DNA of 64,000 bases, from contig JAFEBO010000008.1 of NCBI GenBank assembly GCA_018242625.1, positions 124,001-188,000 of the forward strand. The letters are read 5' to 3'. Every line of letters begins with the position of its first letter. Positions within the stretch are counted from its first letter, which is position 1. Positions 44,938 to 53,903 of this stretch are shown piece after piece. The notes under the pieces were generated by a model. The model ran no database searches, was not told where the DNA came from, and saw only the letters and a program-made list of their open reading frames with translations. This stretch comes from Planctomycetota bacterium. GTDB lineage: Bacteria; Planctomycetota; Phycisphaerae; Phycisphaerales; UBA1924. The position numbers and the translations under genes are program-made.

Positions 44938-46057
44938 CTAGCGCCGGGCCGCTTCTTTTTCCGCACGGCGCCGCTTGAGCTCCGCATCGACGAAGTCGGC
45001 GATATCGCCCCGCAGCACGGCTTCGTAATTCGAGTTTTCCACGCCCGTGCGATGGTCCTTCACGCGGTTGTCGTAGAACACGTACGAACGAATCTGCGTG
45101 CCCCAGCCGCGATCGAGCGAACCGCCCTGTGCCGCGGCGATCTCCTTCTCGCGCTGCTCCTCGGCGAGCTGCTCCAGCTTCGCCTGGAGCACGGCCAGGG
45201 CCTGCCGCTTGTTCTGCCCCTGATCGCGATAGGTGCTCGCGACCACCTGGATGCCCGTCGGGATGTGCACCACGCGGATGGCGGAGGCGACCTTGTTGAC
45301 GTTCTGTCCGCCCGGGCCGCTGGCGCGGACAAAGGGCGTGATTTCCAGGTCCTTCTCGGGGATCTGCAAATCCACTTCTTCAAACTCGGGCGTCACCTCG
45401 ACCGTGGCGAAGCTGGTCTGGCGCTTGCCCTGCGCGTTGAACGGGCTGACGCGGGCCAGCCGGTGCGAGCCGCGCTCGCAGGAGAGATAGCCGAAGCAGA
45501 ACGGCCCCTTGACGTGCAGCGTGACCGAGTCGAGCCCGACTTCGCTGCCGTAAGACTTGTCCATTTCTTCGAGCTGCCAGCCCATCTTCTCGCAGTAGAA
45601 GAGGTACATGCGAAAGAGCATCTCGCACCAGTCGTTGGCCTCGGTGCCGCCGACGCCGGCGCTGATTGTGAGGAAGCAGTTACGGTGATCGTGCTTGCCG
45701 CTCAGGAGCGACTGGAGCTCGATCTTCTCCATGCGTCCAACCAGCCCGAAGAGCTGTTCGTCGGCCTCGGCGAGCAGTTCCTTGTCGCCCGACTCCTTGG
45801 CCATCTCGTAGCCGAGCTTGGCGTCTTCGAAGTCCTTGATGGCGCCCGCGAGCGGGTCGACCTGCGCCTTGAGCGTCTTGACCTCGCCGACGATCTTCTT
45901 GGCCGCGGCCTGGTTATCCCAGAACGACGACTCGTTCATCTGGGCTTCGAGCTCGCGGAGCTGAGCGGACTTGGCCGCGAAGTTAAAGCGAGTCGCGGAT
46001 GGTTGTGATCCGCGCCTCGAGGTCGTTGATGATGGGTTGATGGGCGTCGTAGTGCAT
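44938..46057 (-). CDS. prfB: Peptide chain release factor 2, with programmed +1 frameshift
   Basis: RF2 releases peptides at UGA and UAA. It is read in two parts: from ATG 46057 a 24-codon leader reads to CTT at 45988-45986 and meets TAA (45985-45983); shifting +1 there continues at AAC (45984-45982) to the stop at 44938, giving about 372 aa. The reading frame after the shift starts N-F-A-A-K-S-A-Q-L. It has the RF2 anticodon-like tripeptide S-P-F and the catalytic G-G-Q in S-G-P-G-G-Q-N-V-N-K. Without the frameshift, only an internal ATG at 45939 would be available, which lacks the conserved N-terminus. The stop is UAA, while the usual prfB site has UGA. Confidence 0.93.
45982..45988 (-). 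other. prfB +1 frameshift site, CTTTAAC
   Basis: It reads CTT-TAA-C in frame and CTT-(T)-AAC after the shift, at the position of the classical CTT-TGA-C of other prfB genes. The usual Shine-Dalgarno-like AGGGGG a few bases upstream is not visible; the bases before are CGCGACTCG. Confidence 0.75.
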
Positions 46058-46199
46058 GGGGGGTCTCGGTTCCGCCGAACTGGCGGGCGAGCAGTTTAGG
46101 ACACGGGGTTGCACGAAAATCTGGTACCGTCGCGCCGCGGCAAGGCGGCGGCTTCGTCTGGTTGATAGGAATTTCAGGTCGATTGAAAGGAAACCTCTC

Positions 46200-47162
46200 A
46201 TGCGAACGAATGCGCGAAGACTCGTTGCAACGGCTGGAATCTGCGCCCTTCTTGCTTCTGCTTCTTTGGCCCAACCTCAGGATTCAGCCCCCCCCGCCAA
46301 AGGCTCTGCCCCACGCGCCGTAACGCCGCCAAACGGTGCGGCATTCCCCACACCTGATCGGGAATTCGTAACGTTCGATTTTCCTGGCGGCAAGGTCTCA
46401 GATTTCATCGCGATGCTCCGTGCGGCGATGGCGCCGATGCCCCTCAACGTGTTTGTGGATGCCGAGGCTGCAAAGCAATCTCTGCCCGCTATCAAGCTCA
46501 CGAACGCTTCATATTTTAATGTGCTGCGATTGCTCGACCGAACCGAGTTCGAAGAGCAAGGTCGACTGGTACAAACTCGAGTTTCTCAGGTGGATACGAG
46601 TGAAGGACAAACGCCGATTTTCAAAATTCAAGCCGGGGTGCAAGGCGGCGAAAGGACGACCGGGTTCTCGGTGCTCTCCCTGAATCCGATCATCGGTTTG
46701 CCCGGCAGCGCTGCCGCAACAGGTTCGCACTTGGATGCGAAATCGGTTCTTGCAGCGGTTGAGGCCGCTGTCATCGTTTCGGACGATCAATCGTCGTCGC
46801 CGCCGATATTGAAGTTTCACGAACCGTCAGGATTGCTATTTGTAAGAGGTACCGAGTACCAACGCAAGGCTGCGGAAGAAGTCGTACAGCAACTTCGAAA
46901 GGACGTCGAGGCAGCGCGGCAGACGTCGCAGCGAGGTTTTGGCAATGACGGAGAAAAGCGACTCATCATTCCTGCCGAGCAACACGGGGCCATCTTGAAA
47001 GCGCTGCATCAGCGCTTCGATGGTCAATGTTGCATTCAGTTTGTCTTCGAAGGCGACACGCTCCGAATCACCGGCGACAAAGAGTTGCTTGACGAAGCGG
47101 CCGCAATTGCATTCACTCGTACTCTGCAACTCGGAGAAACACCGTCGCAAACGCAGAAGTAA
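46200..47162 (+). CDS. Exported protein with secretin/STN-like domains, linked to ECF sigma gene
   Basis: The 320-aa product has a signal peptide (about 1-25). A segment at about 58-115 with V-T-F-D-F-P-G-G-K-V-S-D-F-I and L-L-D resembles the secretin N0/STN fold, and one at about 210-240 with S-G-L-L-F-V-R-G-T-E-Y-Q-R resembles secretin N1-type repeats. There is no pore domain, so it is not a full secretin. STN-like domains often act in signalling to sigma factors. The ECF gene begins 15 bases after its stop. An AAAGGAAA site precedes the ATG. Confidence 0.7.
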   Translation: MRTNARRLVATAGICALLASASLAQPQDSAPPAKGSAPRAVTPPNGAAFPTPDREFVTFDFPGGKVSDFIAMLRAAMAPMPLNVFVDAEAAKQSLPAIKLTNASYFNVLRLLDRTEFEEQGRLVQTRVSQVDTSEGQTPIFKIQAGVQGGERTTGFSVLSLNPIIGLPGSAAATGSHLDAKSVLAAVEAAVIVSDDQSSSPPILKFHEPSGLLFVRGTEYQRKAAEEVVQQLRKDVEAARQTSQRGFGNDGEKRLIIPAEQHGAILKALHQRFDGQCCIQFVFEGDTLRITGDKELLDEAAAIAFTRTLQLGETPSQTQK

Positions 47163-47177
47163 CCGGAGCTCGCCTTC

Positions 47178-47732
47178 TTGTCGACCGCCGAATACCGCAA
47201 GCGCGATGTTGTATCTGCGGTTCGCCTTGCTGACGAGTCGTCGTTCGCTGAATTTTACGGAGAGTGGTTCGGCACGGTGTTTGCTTGGTCGATGGAGTTC
47301 GTGAAGCCCGACGAACACCTGGCGCTCGACATCGTCCAGGAAACCATGATCCGCGTCATCCGTTCACTCCCCGCCCTCGATTCGCACGCGGCACTCGTTG
47401 CATGGCTGCGCGCCGCAAACCGCTCTGCCGCGATCGATCTTCTCCGTCGCCGCCTGGCATCCCAAACCCGCGATCGCGCCGCGGCACGTCCCGAATCCTC
47501 ACTCGCCGCGCCTTTTGCCCCGCAGGAAGACCAACTCAAGGGCCTCCTGGCCGCCCTCGCCACCCTCTCCCCCGACGATCAACTCCTCCTCCGTCTCCGC
47601 GCCGATTCCAACGCTTCTTTCGAACAACTCGCATCTTCCCTCGGCGGCACGCCCGATTCGCTCTACGGCCGCGCCCGGCGTGCGCTCGCCCGTCTTCGCA
47701 CACTTCTTTCGGAGGATGCCGCCGATGCATGA
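47178..47732 (+). CDS. ECF-type RNA polymerase sigma factor
   Basis: The 184-aa product has region 2 (A-L-D-I-V-Q-E-T-M-I-R-V and A-W-L-R-A-A-N-R-S-A-A-I-D) and region 4 (L-S-P-D-D-Q-L-L-L-R-L-R-A, then L-G-G-T-P-D-S-L-Y-G-R-A-R-R-A). The TTG start at 47178 has a GGAG site 9 bases upstream. The next gene overlaps its stop. It likely directs a regulon that may include its own operon; no promoter motif can be assigned. Confidence 0.88.
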   Translation: MSTAEYRKRDVVSAVRLADESSFAEFYGEWFGTVFAWSMEFVKPDEHLALDIVQETMIRVIRSLPALDSHAALVAWLRAANRSAAIDLLRRRLASQTRDRAAARPESSLAAPFAPQEDQLKGLLAALATLSPDDQLLLRLRADSNASFEQLASSLGGTPDSLYGRARRALARLRTLLSEDAADA

Positions 47733-48198
47733 AGGCCGGCATGCCAATTCAGACCGGGAGCTTTCGCCGCGGGCGAGGGAGCGCCGGGATTCCATGCTGC
47801 CGGAGCTTCTCGCCGAAGTTCGGCGTGTGCGTCGCCGCCGGACCGTGGCACGCGCGGCTTCCATTTCCTCTGCACTGGCGCTGCTCGCCGGCGTGCTTGC
47901 CCTCGCGCTGCTCCGAGTCCCGGGGTTTTCCGGTGATCGTCCCGTTGCAAAGTTGACCACGCCCTTGTCGCCTCCCGAAGCGCGAGGCGCTCAGGCACAG
48001 GATCGCCGGGTGCAGATCGAGATCATCCGATCAAGCCCCGACATCCTGGAGCGCTACGCGATTCGTGACCCGTCGATTGTGCGGGTTGAGTACATCAATA
48101 CGGAGCAGGCGCTGGCTCTTCTCGAATCGGGCGGCGAGCGCTACAGCATTGTCGAGATTGCCGGCCGCGTCGAGTTTCAGCCGGTCGCGAAGAGATGA
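47725..48198 (+). CDS. Single-pass membrane protein, putative anti-sigma factor
   Basis: The 157-aa product has a cytoplasmic N-terminus of about 40 basic residues, a transmembrane helix at about 42-63, and a small periplasmic domain. Its position right after an ECF sigma gene with overlapping stop and start suggests an anti-sigma factor, but the Zn-binding HxxxCxxC motif is absent. I chose ATG 47725 because GGAGG at 47711-47715 is well placed; an earlier ATG at 47716 is too close. Confidence 0.65.
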   Translation: MHEGRHANSDRELSPRARERRDSMLPELLAEVRRVRRRRTVARAASISSALALLAGVLALALLRVPGFSGDRPVAKLTTPLSPPEARGAQAQDRRVQIEIIRSSPDILERYAIRDPSIVRVEYINTEQALALLESGGERYSIVEIAGRVEFQPVAKR

Positions 48199-48395
48199 CC
48201 CGTGCCCGGTCCGTCCGGCGCCGGGACTTCCGCGGTTCTTTCCATGCCGAGCCGGGAATCTGCCGTTCCCGGCGCTCGTGCGCCCTACTTGGTTCGCAGG
48301 CGATCCCTCCGTTTGTCCCGATGATTGCCGGGCGCACGGGTGCTTGCCGGAGGTTTCATGCCGATTCGGCCAAGCTTCTACTCTTGCGTGCGATC

Positions 48396-49658
48396 ATGGC
48401 GTCTGCGAGCGAGCAATCACCGGCGATTCTCTTCACGGCTTTCGAGCCCAGCGGCGACGATCATGCCGCTGTGGTGATCCATGAACTCCGCCGCAGGCAT
48501 CCCGGGCTCGCGATGTACGCATGGGGCGGGCCGCGCATGGCGGCGGCCGGCGCCACCATCGTCGAACGCACCGGCGACGACGCCGTCATGGGCATGCCCG
48601 GTTACAGCAAGATCCGCGAGCATCAGAAGATCAACGCGCGGATCGCCGGGTGGCTGGACTCGTTTGATGCGCCCAATCCGCCCGGGCCGGTCCGGCCGAC
48701 GGTGCATATTCCGGTCGACTCGCCCGCCGCGAACTTTCCGATCTGCGCCATCGCCAAGCAGCGCGGGCTCAAAGTGGTCCACATGGTGGCGCCGCAGCTC
48801 TGGGCTTGGGGCCCATGGCGGATCGGAAAACTGCGCAAGCTCACCGATCAGGTCCTGTGCATCCTCCCCTTCGAGGAGGAGTTCTTCAGCAAGCGGTCGG
48901 TTCCCGCACGCTTCATCGGCCATCCGCTATTCGATATCCGTCTTGACGAGGCCGCGCTCGATCTGATCGGCGCCGGGTTCGGCACGGGCACCCCGAAGGT
49001 GGCGCTCATGCCCGGATCCCGGCCCGCCGAGATCACCAAGAACTTCCCGATCCTGCTCGAGGCCTTCGTGCGGCTCTCTTCGGAGTTTCCCGGGCTGAGG
49101 GGCGTTGTGGCCGCGACCAAGCCCGCGGTCGAATCCCGCCTGCACGAAATCGCCGGCGAACTGCGCTCACGCCTCGGCGCCTGGCCGGAGAACCTGATCA
49201 CGGTGCACGGTCAGACCGACGCGGTCGTCCGCTGGTGCGACCTGGCCCTGGTTGTCTCCGGCACCGTGACGCTCCAGATCGCGCGGCAGCTCAAGCCGAT
49301 GGTGATCCTCTACAAGACCAATCCGATCCTCTATCACCTGCTCGTCCGCTGGGTGCTCACCACCAAGTACTTCACGCTGCCCAACGTCATCTCCGGCGAA
49401 GAAGTCATCCCCGAATTCGTCCCGCATTTTGGCGGCGCAAGGCCCATCGCGGAAGCCGCCGCCGCCATCCTCCGCGATCCCAAGTCCCAGCAGGCCCAGC
49501 AGCTCGAACTCAAGCGGGTGCTCGAGCGGTTCGAAGGTCTCCACGCCGGCCCGCTGGCGGCGGATCACATCGAGCGTATCGCCGGCCTGCCCAGCAGCGC
49601 GAGAGTCTCGGAAGTGCCCCGGACCCGCACCGGGATGCCGACGCTGCTGCCGGGCTGA
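48396..49658 (+). CDS. lpxB: Lipid-A-disaccharide synthase
   Basis: LpxB joins UDP-diacylglucosamine and lipid X to form the lipid A disaccharide. The 420-aa product has the N-terminal E-P-S-G-D-D-H-A segment, Q-L-W-A-W-G-P-W-R, M-P-G-S-R-P-A-E-I (GT-B nucleotide site) and V-S-G-T-V-T-L-Q. It shows that the organism makes lipid A and has a Gram-negative-type outer membrane. The ATG at 48396 was chosen because homology begins there; about 200 bases before it hold no gene. Confidence 0.92.
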   Translation: MASASEQSPAILFTAFEPSGDDHAAVVIHELRRRHPGLAMYAWGGPRMAAAGATIVERTGDDAVMGMPGYSKIREHQKINARIAGWLDSFDAPNPPGPVRPTVHIPVDSPAANFPICAIAKQRGLKVVHMVAPQLWAWGPWRIGKLRKLTDQVLCILPFEEEFFSKRSVPARFIGHPLFDIRLDEAALDLIGAGFGTGTPKVALMPGSRPAEITKNFPILLEAFVRLSSEFPGLRGVVAATKPAVESRLHEIAGELRSRLGAWPENLITVHGQTDAVVRWCDLALVVSGTVTLQIARQLKPMVILYKTNPILYHLLVRWVLTTKYFTLPNVISGEEVIPEFVPHFGGARPIAEAAAAILRDPKSQQAQQLELKRVLERFEGLHAGPLAADHIERIAGLPSSARVSEVPRTRTGMPTLLPG

Positions 49659-50339
49659 TCAGCGGGCGATTTCGAGAATCGCCGCCGTCGCGATCGCGTT
49701 GCCGATGCGATCCGCAATCGGAGTGTGCGAAAAGGAAACACCCCCGATCGGCGCGCTCCTGTCGAGCGACCGCCGCACCGCAATCGCGATGTCGTGCTCC
49801 GCGACTTCTCTGGACTCAGAGAACACCACAACCAGCACCGCCCCGTGCTCGATCCGCGCGTCTTTTCCCAGCTTCACCGCATCGCGCATCACCGATCCGA
49901 TGAGTTCGGAGCTGTAGGCGCGGTTGGGGCCGGGAATGCCGTTGGTGAACGTGAACTGCCCGACGGTCTTCACTTCCAGCCAGAGGCAATCCTCCGGCTG
50001 CGAGGTGTGTTCCCGGCGCGACTCTTCGAAGAGAGTGGGGGAGTCGGCCCGCCGCCGTGCCTCGAGGGCGTCGCTCACCCTGAGATCCGGGCGCTCGGTC
50101 ACCACGATGTCGCACCGTAGACAGTCCGGGCGCTTGCGCTGGGCCGGCGTGAGCGACGGGTACGCAACCTCGCGCTGGACGCCCAGGCCGATCGCCTCGA
50201 ACGCGCCCGCCACCGGTCCGTGAAGCTGCAGCTCCCGCAGCGAGTCCAGCCCATGCACCGCGCCCTCACACGCCAGGCGAGCTTCCTCGCGCACGACATG
50301 CTCGATCACCGTTCCCGCGATATCCAGGCCTCTCCACAC
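49659..50339 (-). CDS. Unknown protein with nuclease-like E-x-K motif
   Basis: The 226-aa product starts at GTG 50339. It has C-D-I-V-V-T-E-R-P-D-L-R and L-W-L-E-V-K-T-V, which resemble the D...ExK catalytic core of PD-(D/E)xK nucleases, with an aromatic region after it. This is inference; I do not recognise the family. It converges on lpxB, adjoining its stop. There is no partner methyltransferase nearby to suggest restriction-modification. Confidence 0.6.
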   Translation of the reverse strand: MWRGLDIAGTVIEHVVREEARLACEGAVHGLDSLRELQLHGPVAGAFEAIGLGVQREVAYPSLTPAQRKRPDCLRCDIVVTERPDLRVSDALEARRRADSPTLFEESRREHTSQPEDCLWLEVKTVGQFTFTNGIPGPNRAYSSELIGSVMRDAVKLGKDARIEHGAVLVVVFSESREVAEHDIAIAVRRSLDRSAPIGGVSFSHTPIADRIGNAIATAAILEIAR

Positions 50340-50347
50340 GCCCGAGT

Positions 50348-50953
50348 CTAAGGCACGGACCGGAAATCAACCCTCGCCTCCAGGGCGGCCCCGATCCGTT
50401 CGATCAGTTCCAGCCCCGACTCCTCCGCGGCGACTCTCGACCGGTCCATCGCCCTCTTCCAGACCCAGGGAATCGGAAGAATCGATACCGGCAGGTACCA
50501 GGCGCAGGTCTTCCACAACTCGCCCGGGTACCACGAAAAGTAAATCGACAGCATCGAGTGTGTCACCCACACGCCGGGGAAAACGCTCAGCAGCAGCGCC
50601 GCCGCAACGATCCACGGCATCTTGGGTCTGACCGCGAGCGCAAACTTGACGCTCGTGCCGCTCCCCTGCGGGGTAAACGCGGCCACGAGGTCAAAGTCGT
50701 AAACCCAGCCGTACGCCAGCGCGTGAAAGCCCTCGGCGGCGGGTTTGTACCCGGGCAATTTTCCGGCCCGGGACAAACTCAGCATTTTTTCGTTGATCTT
50801 CGTCCCGGTTGCCGGCGTATGAATGACCGCCTGCTCGACCTTGCGGGCGTCGCCGGAGGATTCCGGCACGTCGGCCGGTCCGCCAGCTGCACCAGGCTCC
50901 CCCGGAAGAACCGGGGAGGCGTCGGAGGGTGTGGGAGGGATCGGGGTCTGCAA
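50348..50953 (-). CDS. Membrane protein of unknown function
   Basis: The 201-aa product has a Pro-rich cytoplasmic N-terminus of about 40 residues, a central soluble region and two hydrophobic segments at about 112-133 and 148-166. No motif was recognised. It lies 8 bases upstream of the nuclease-like gene on the minus strand and is divergent from the gene at 51051. Confidence 0.6.
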   Translation of the reverse strand: MQTPIPPTPSDASPVLPGEPGAAGGPADVPESSGDARKVEQAVIHTPATGTKINEKMLSLSRAGKLPGYKPAAEGFHALAYGWVYDFDLVAAFTPQGSGTSVKFALAVRPKMPWIVAAALLLSVFPGVWVTHSMLSIYFSWYPGELWKTCAWYLPVSILPIPWVWKRAMDRSRVAAEESGLELIERIGAALEARVDFRSVP

Positions 50954-51050
50954 GCGTTAGTTCCTTCGGCCACGTGGAGACGTGGAGAACAACATAGCGT
51001 GTTCGAGAGTCTCCTTCGGTTGGCACGCCGTGTGCCATTGGTCGAGGTAT

Positions 51051-51743
51051 ATGAAGAGCAGCACTAACAAGGGCGATAACGCGGGCGATGCACCCCTTCC
51101 CGGCCCGAATCACAGGCTCCGGTACGTGGATGTCGTTGAGCTAAGTCACCGCGACGCGTCGGCTTCCCGCCGCACGCCGGCACAGGCCTCACAGGCGGCA
51201 TACCCGGACTGGCCCGGCCTCCGCGCCGCCGGTATCCGAGTGCAGCCGCGCCTGAGCCAGCCCGCCCCGGTTGATTCCGCCGCCGCGGCCCGCGAGGAGA
51301 TCGCCAACGCCAACCGCGAAGCAAGCAAGCTGGGCCTGGGGCCCCGCTTCTTCGACACGCTCGAACAGACCCGCATCGCCACACCCGCCCTTCTATCCGA
51401 TGATGCCCGCTGGGTCTTTGCCGTCCGGGTCCGAAGAGAGATACAGGGGGGTGCCGCGGCGATCGTTGTGCCCGAATCCAGAAAGCGCCTGCTCAAGCTG
51501 GCCACCCGGCTGGGTCTTCGCGGTTTCGATGCGAACCTGATCATCGCGATCGTGCAGGACGACGCCCGGAACTACCCGTCAAACATCCCCGTGCCGTCCA
51601 GCGCGATCAAAGGCCCGCTGGCCCTTATCCGGCCCGCGTCGCAGGAGTCCGCGAGCGACTGGCTCTGGTGGTCGATCGGCGCGAGCATCGGTCTGGCGGC
51701 CCTGGGCTGCATCCTGCTCGCGGTTTGGGTCGTCGGGCCTTAA
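51051..51743 (+). CDS. C-terminally anchored protein of unknown function
   Basis: The 230-aa product is soluble and mostly alpha/beta for 200 residues, with one C-terminal transmembrane helix (about 204-228), so it is probably tail anchored. A basic/Ser-rich N-terminus precedes it. No motif was recognised. An AGGT site is near the ATG. The stop overlaps the end of the converging ABC-F gene by 4 bases. Confidence 0.6.
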   Translation: MKSSTNKGDNAGDAPLPGPNHRLRYVDVVELSHRDASASRRTPAQASQAAYPDWPGLRAAGIRVQPRLSQPAPVDSAAAAREEIANANREASKLGLGPRFFDTLEQTRIATPALLSDDARWVFAVRVRREIQGGAAAIVVPESRKRLLKLATRLGLRGFDANLIIAIVQDDARNYPSNIPVPSSAIKGPLALIRPASQESASDWLWWSIGASIGLAALGCILLAVWVVGP

Positions 51744-53728
51744 CTCTCTTCTTCCGCACGCCGGGCCCATTCAAACTCCAGAGGCTGGAGCTGCTCCGCC
51801 GCCTCGTTGCGCTCCTGCGTGAGACGTGATGCCTTGGCGTGATCCCGCCAGACGTCCGGATCGTTCATGGCCGCGTCGATCTGTTTGATCCGCGACTGGA
51901 GCTTCTCGATCTTCTCTTCGATCTGCTCGGTCTTCATTCTCGCCAGCGCGTTGACCGACGGTCCCGCGGAGGGCTTTTCGGTCTTTTTCTTTTCGGGCGC
52001 GCTCGATCGCTGCTTCTCTGCACGCTCGCGCCGGGCCTTTTCTTCGGACTCGGCCCGGTCTCTTTCTCTCCGGCGCTGCACGTCTTTCTCGTGCCACTCC
52101 GAATACGAGCCGTGGAAGACCTCGATCCCGCCCGCGCCGTCGAGGACGAGCAGGTGATCGCAGGTCCCGTCGATCAACGCGCGATCGTGGCTGATCAGGA
52201 GCATTGTCCCGCTGTAGCCGCCCTCGTCGCACAGCGCCTCTTCCAACCGCTCGGCGCTCATCAGATCAAGGTGGTTGGTCGGTTCGTCGAGCACCAGCAG
52301 GTTTTTCGCCGAACAGAGCAGGGCGGCGATCGCGGCGCGGCTGCGCTCGCCGCCGGAGAGCTGTCCCAGCGGCCGGTCCTGATCGGTGCCCGAGAACAGG
52401 AACGCCCCCGCCAGATCGCGTGCCGCCTGCTCGCTCATCTGCGTGCCCGGGACTTCCTTCTTGATCGTGTCCTGCAGGTACTGATACACCGGCTTGTCGG
52501 CCGGGAGGTGCTCGTGCGTCTGGCGGTAGTAGCCGATCCGGACATTGGAGCCCAGGCGCACCATGCCGCTGTCGGGGGCGATCTCGCCCAGGAGCGTGCG
52601 CACCAGCGTCGTTTTTCCCGCGCCGTTGGGCCCGATGATGCCCCAGCGCTCGCCCCGCGACACAAGGATGTCCAGGTTCTTGAAAAGCGTCTTCTCGCCC
52701 CCACCCTCGAGCGGATAGCTCTTGGAGACTTCACGCGCCGAAAAGACCATGTCACCGCTGCGGGGCGCTTCGGGCAGACGAACCTCGAACGAGTGGGCTT
52801 CGGGCGGACGCTCGAGCTGGTCCTGCTCCTTCGCCCGCTCGAGCTTGGTCTCCCGCCCCTTGGCCTGCGCGGCGCGGCGGCCGGCCTTGTACTTGCGGAT
52901 GTACGCCTCTTCCTGCCGGAAGCGCTGCTGCTGATTTTCGTACGCACGCAGCATCGCGAGCCGGCGCTCGGCCCGCAGTTCGCGAAATGTCTCGTAGTTG
53001 CCCGGGTAGTCGATGAGCCGGCCGTCCTCGGTCTCGACGATTCTCTGCACAACGTTGTCGAGCAGATACCGGTCGTGGCTGATGAGAAGGACCGCGCCCG
53101 AAAACTCGTTCTTGAGGAAGTTCTCGAGCCAGAGCCGGCCCTCGATGTCGAGGTGGTTGGTCGGTTCGTCGAGCAGAAGCACGTCCGGGTTTTCGAGCAG
53201 GAGCTTCGCCAGCGCAAGCCGCCCCTTCTGCCCGCCCGAAAGCCCGCTCACCTTGATCTTGAACTGCGCATCCGTGAACCCCAGCCCGTGCAGGATTTCC
53301 GCGATCTTGTGATCGATCGAGTACCCGCCCGCGGCCTCCATCGCTTCGGTCAGGCGGGTCTGTTCCGCCAGCAGCTTCTCGAGCTTGTCACCCTCCGCGG
53401 TCGCCATCTCTTCGTACACGTGGTCCAGTTTCTGGTGCAGCTCGTGCAGCCGCGCGAAGGCGCTCTCGGCTTCTCCCCAGAGCGTTTCGTCGGGGTTGAG
53501 CCTGGGATCCTGGTGCAGGTAGCCCGCCCTGGCTCCACGCTGAAGCGCCACTTCCCCCGAATCCGGCTGCATCAGCCCCGCCAGCATCTTCAGAAAGGTG
53601 CTCTTGCCGACTCCGTTGCGCCCGACCACACCCACCCGCTCCCCGGGCTCAATAGAAAACGAAACCCCGTCCAGGATGATCCGGAGGCCGTACGCGTGCT
53701 TGAGATTGGTCGCAGAAAGTACCGGCAA
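51740..53728 (-). CDS. ABC-F family ATPase (Uup-like)
   Basis: ABC-F proteins have two ATPase domains in one chain and act on ribosomes. The 662-aa product has two Walker A motifs (G-R-N-G-V-G-K-S-T and G-P-N-G-A-G-K-T-T), two signatures (L-S-G-G-Q and L-S-G-G-E), two Walker B L-L-D-E-P-T/V-L-D-E-P-T motifs, the P-site tRNA linker between the domains, and a Lys/Glu-rich C-terminal coiled coil as in Uup. It could resolve ribosome stalls or bind DNA. It is divergent from ffh. Confidence 0.93.
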   Translation of the reverse strand: MPVLSATNLKHAYGLRIILDGVSFSIEPGERVGVVGRNGVGKSTFLKMLAGLMQPDSGEVALQRGARAGYLHQDPRLNPDETLWGEAESAFARLHELHQKLDHVYEEMATAEGDKLEKLLAEQTRLTEAMEAAGGYSIDHKIAEILHGLGFTDAQFKIKVSGLSGGQKGRLALAKLLLENPDVLLLDEPTNHLDIEGRLWLENFLKNEFSGAVLLISHDRYLLDNVVQRIVETEDGRLIDYPGNYETFRELRAERRLAMLRAYENQQQRFRQEEAYIRKYKAGRRAAQAKGRETKLERAKEQDQLERPPEAHSFEVRLPEAPRSGDMVFSAREVSKSYPLEGGGEKTLFKNLDILVSRGERWGIIGPNGAGKTTLVRTLLGEIAPDSGMVRLGSNVRIGYYRQTHEHLPADKPVYQYLQDTIKKEVPGTQMSEQAARDLAGAFLFSGTDQDRPLGQLSGGERSRAAIAALLCSAKNLLVLDEPTNHLDLMSAERLEEALCDEGGYSGTMLLISHDRALIDGTCDHLLVLDGAGGIEVFHGSYSEWHEKDVQRRRERDRAESEEKARRERAEKQRSSAPEKKKTEKPSAGPSVNALARMKTEQIEEKIEKLQSRIKQIDAAMNDPDVWRDHAKASRLTQERNEAAEQLQPLEFEWARRAEEES

Positions 53729-53903
53729 GCCCGGATTCTAGAAGCAAGAACCGGTTCTTCAACACGCCGCGAACATCGATCCTCCGCCTGCCGCACGGCC
53801 CGTTGCCAATCGCTCCTCTCCGTCCGTACCCTCCTCCCGGTCAAGCCCTGGCTCCCTCGGAGTCCGGCGCGTTCGCACGCGCCCCTTCAGGAGAACAGAC
53901 GCC

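Noticed and set aside
44938..45939. prfB as a shorter, unshifted gene starting at the ATG at 45939
   Set aside because: The RF2 N-terminal region continues upstream in the other frame, at the exact conserved frameshift position, so a frameshifted start at 46057 explains more.
53729..53903. 4.5S (SRP) RNA gene upstream of ffh
   Set aside because: I looked for the conserved GGAA tetraloop and asymmetric-bulge hairpin of bacterial SRP RNA and did not find it in this 175-base gap.
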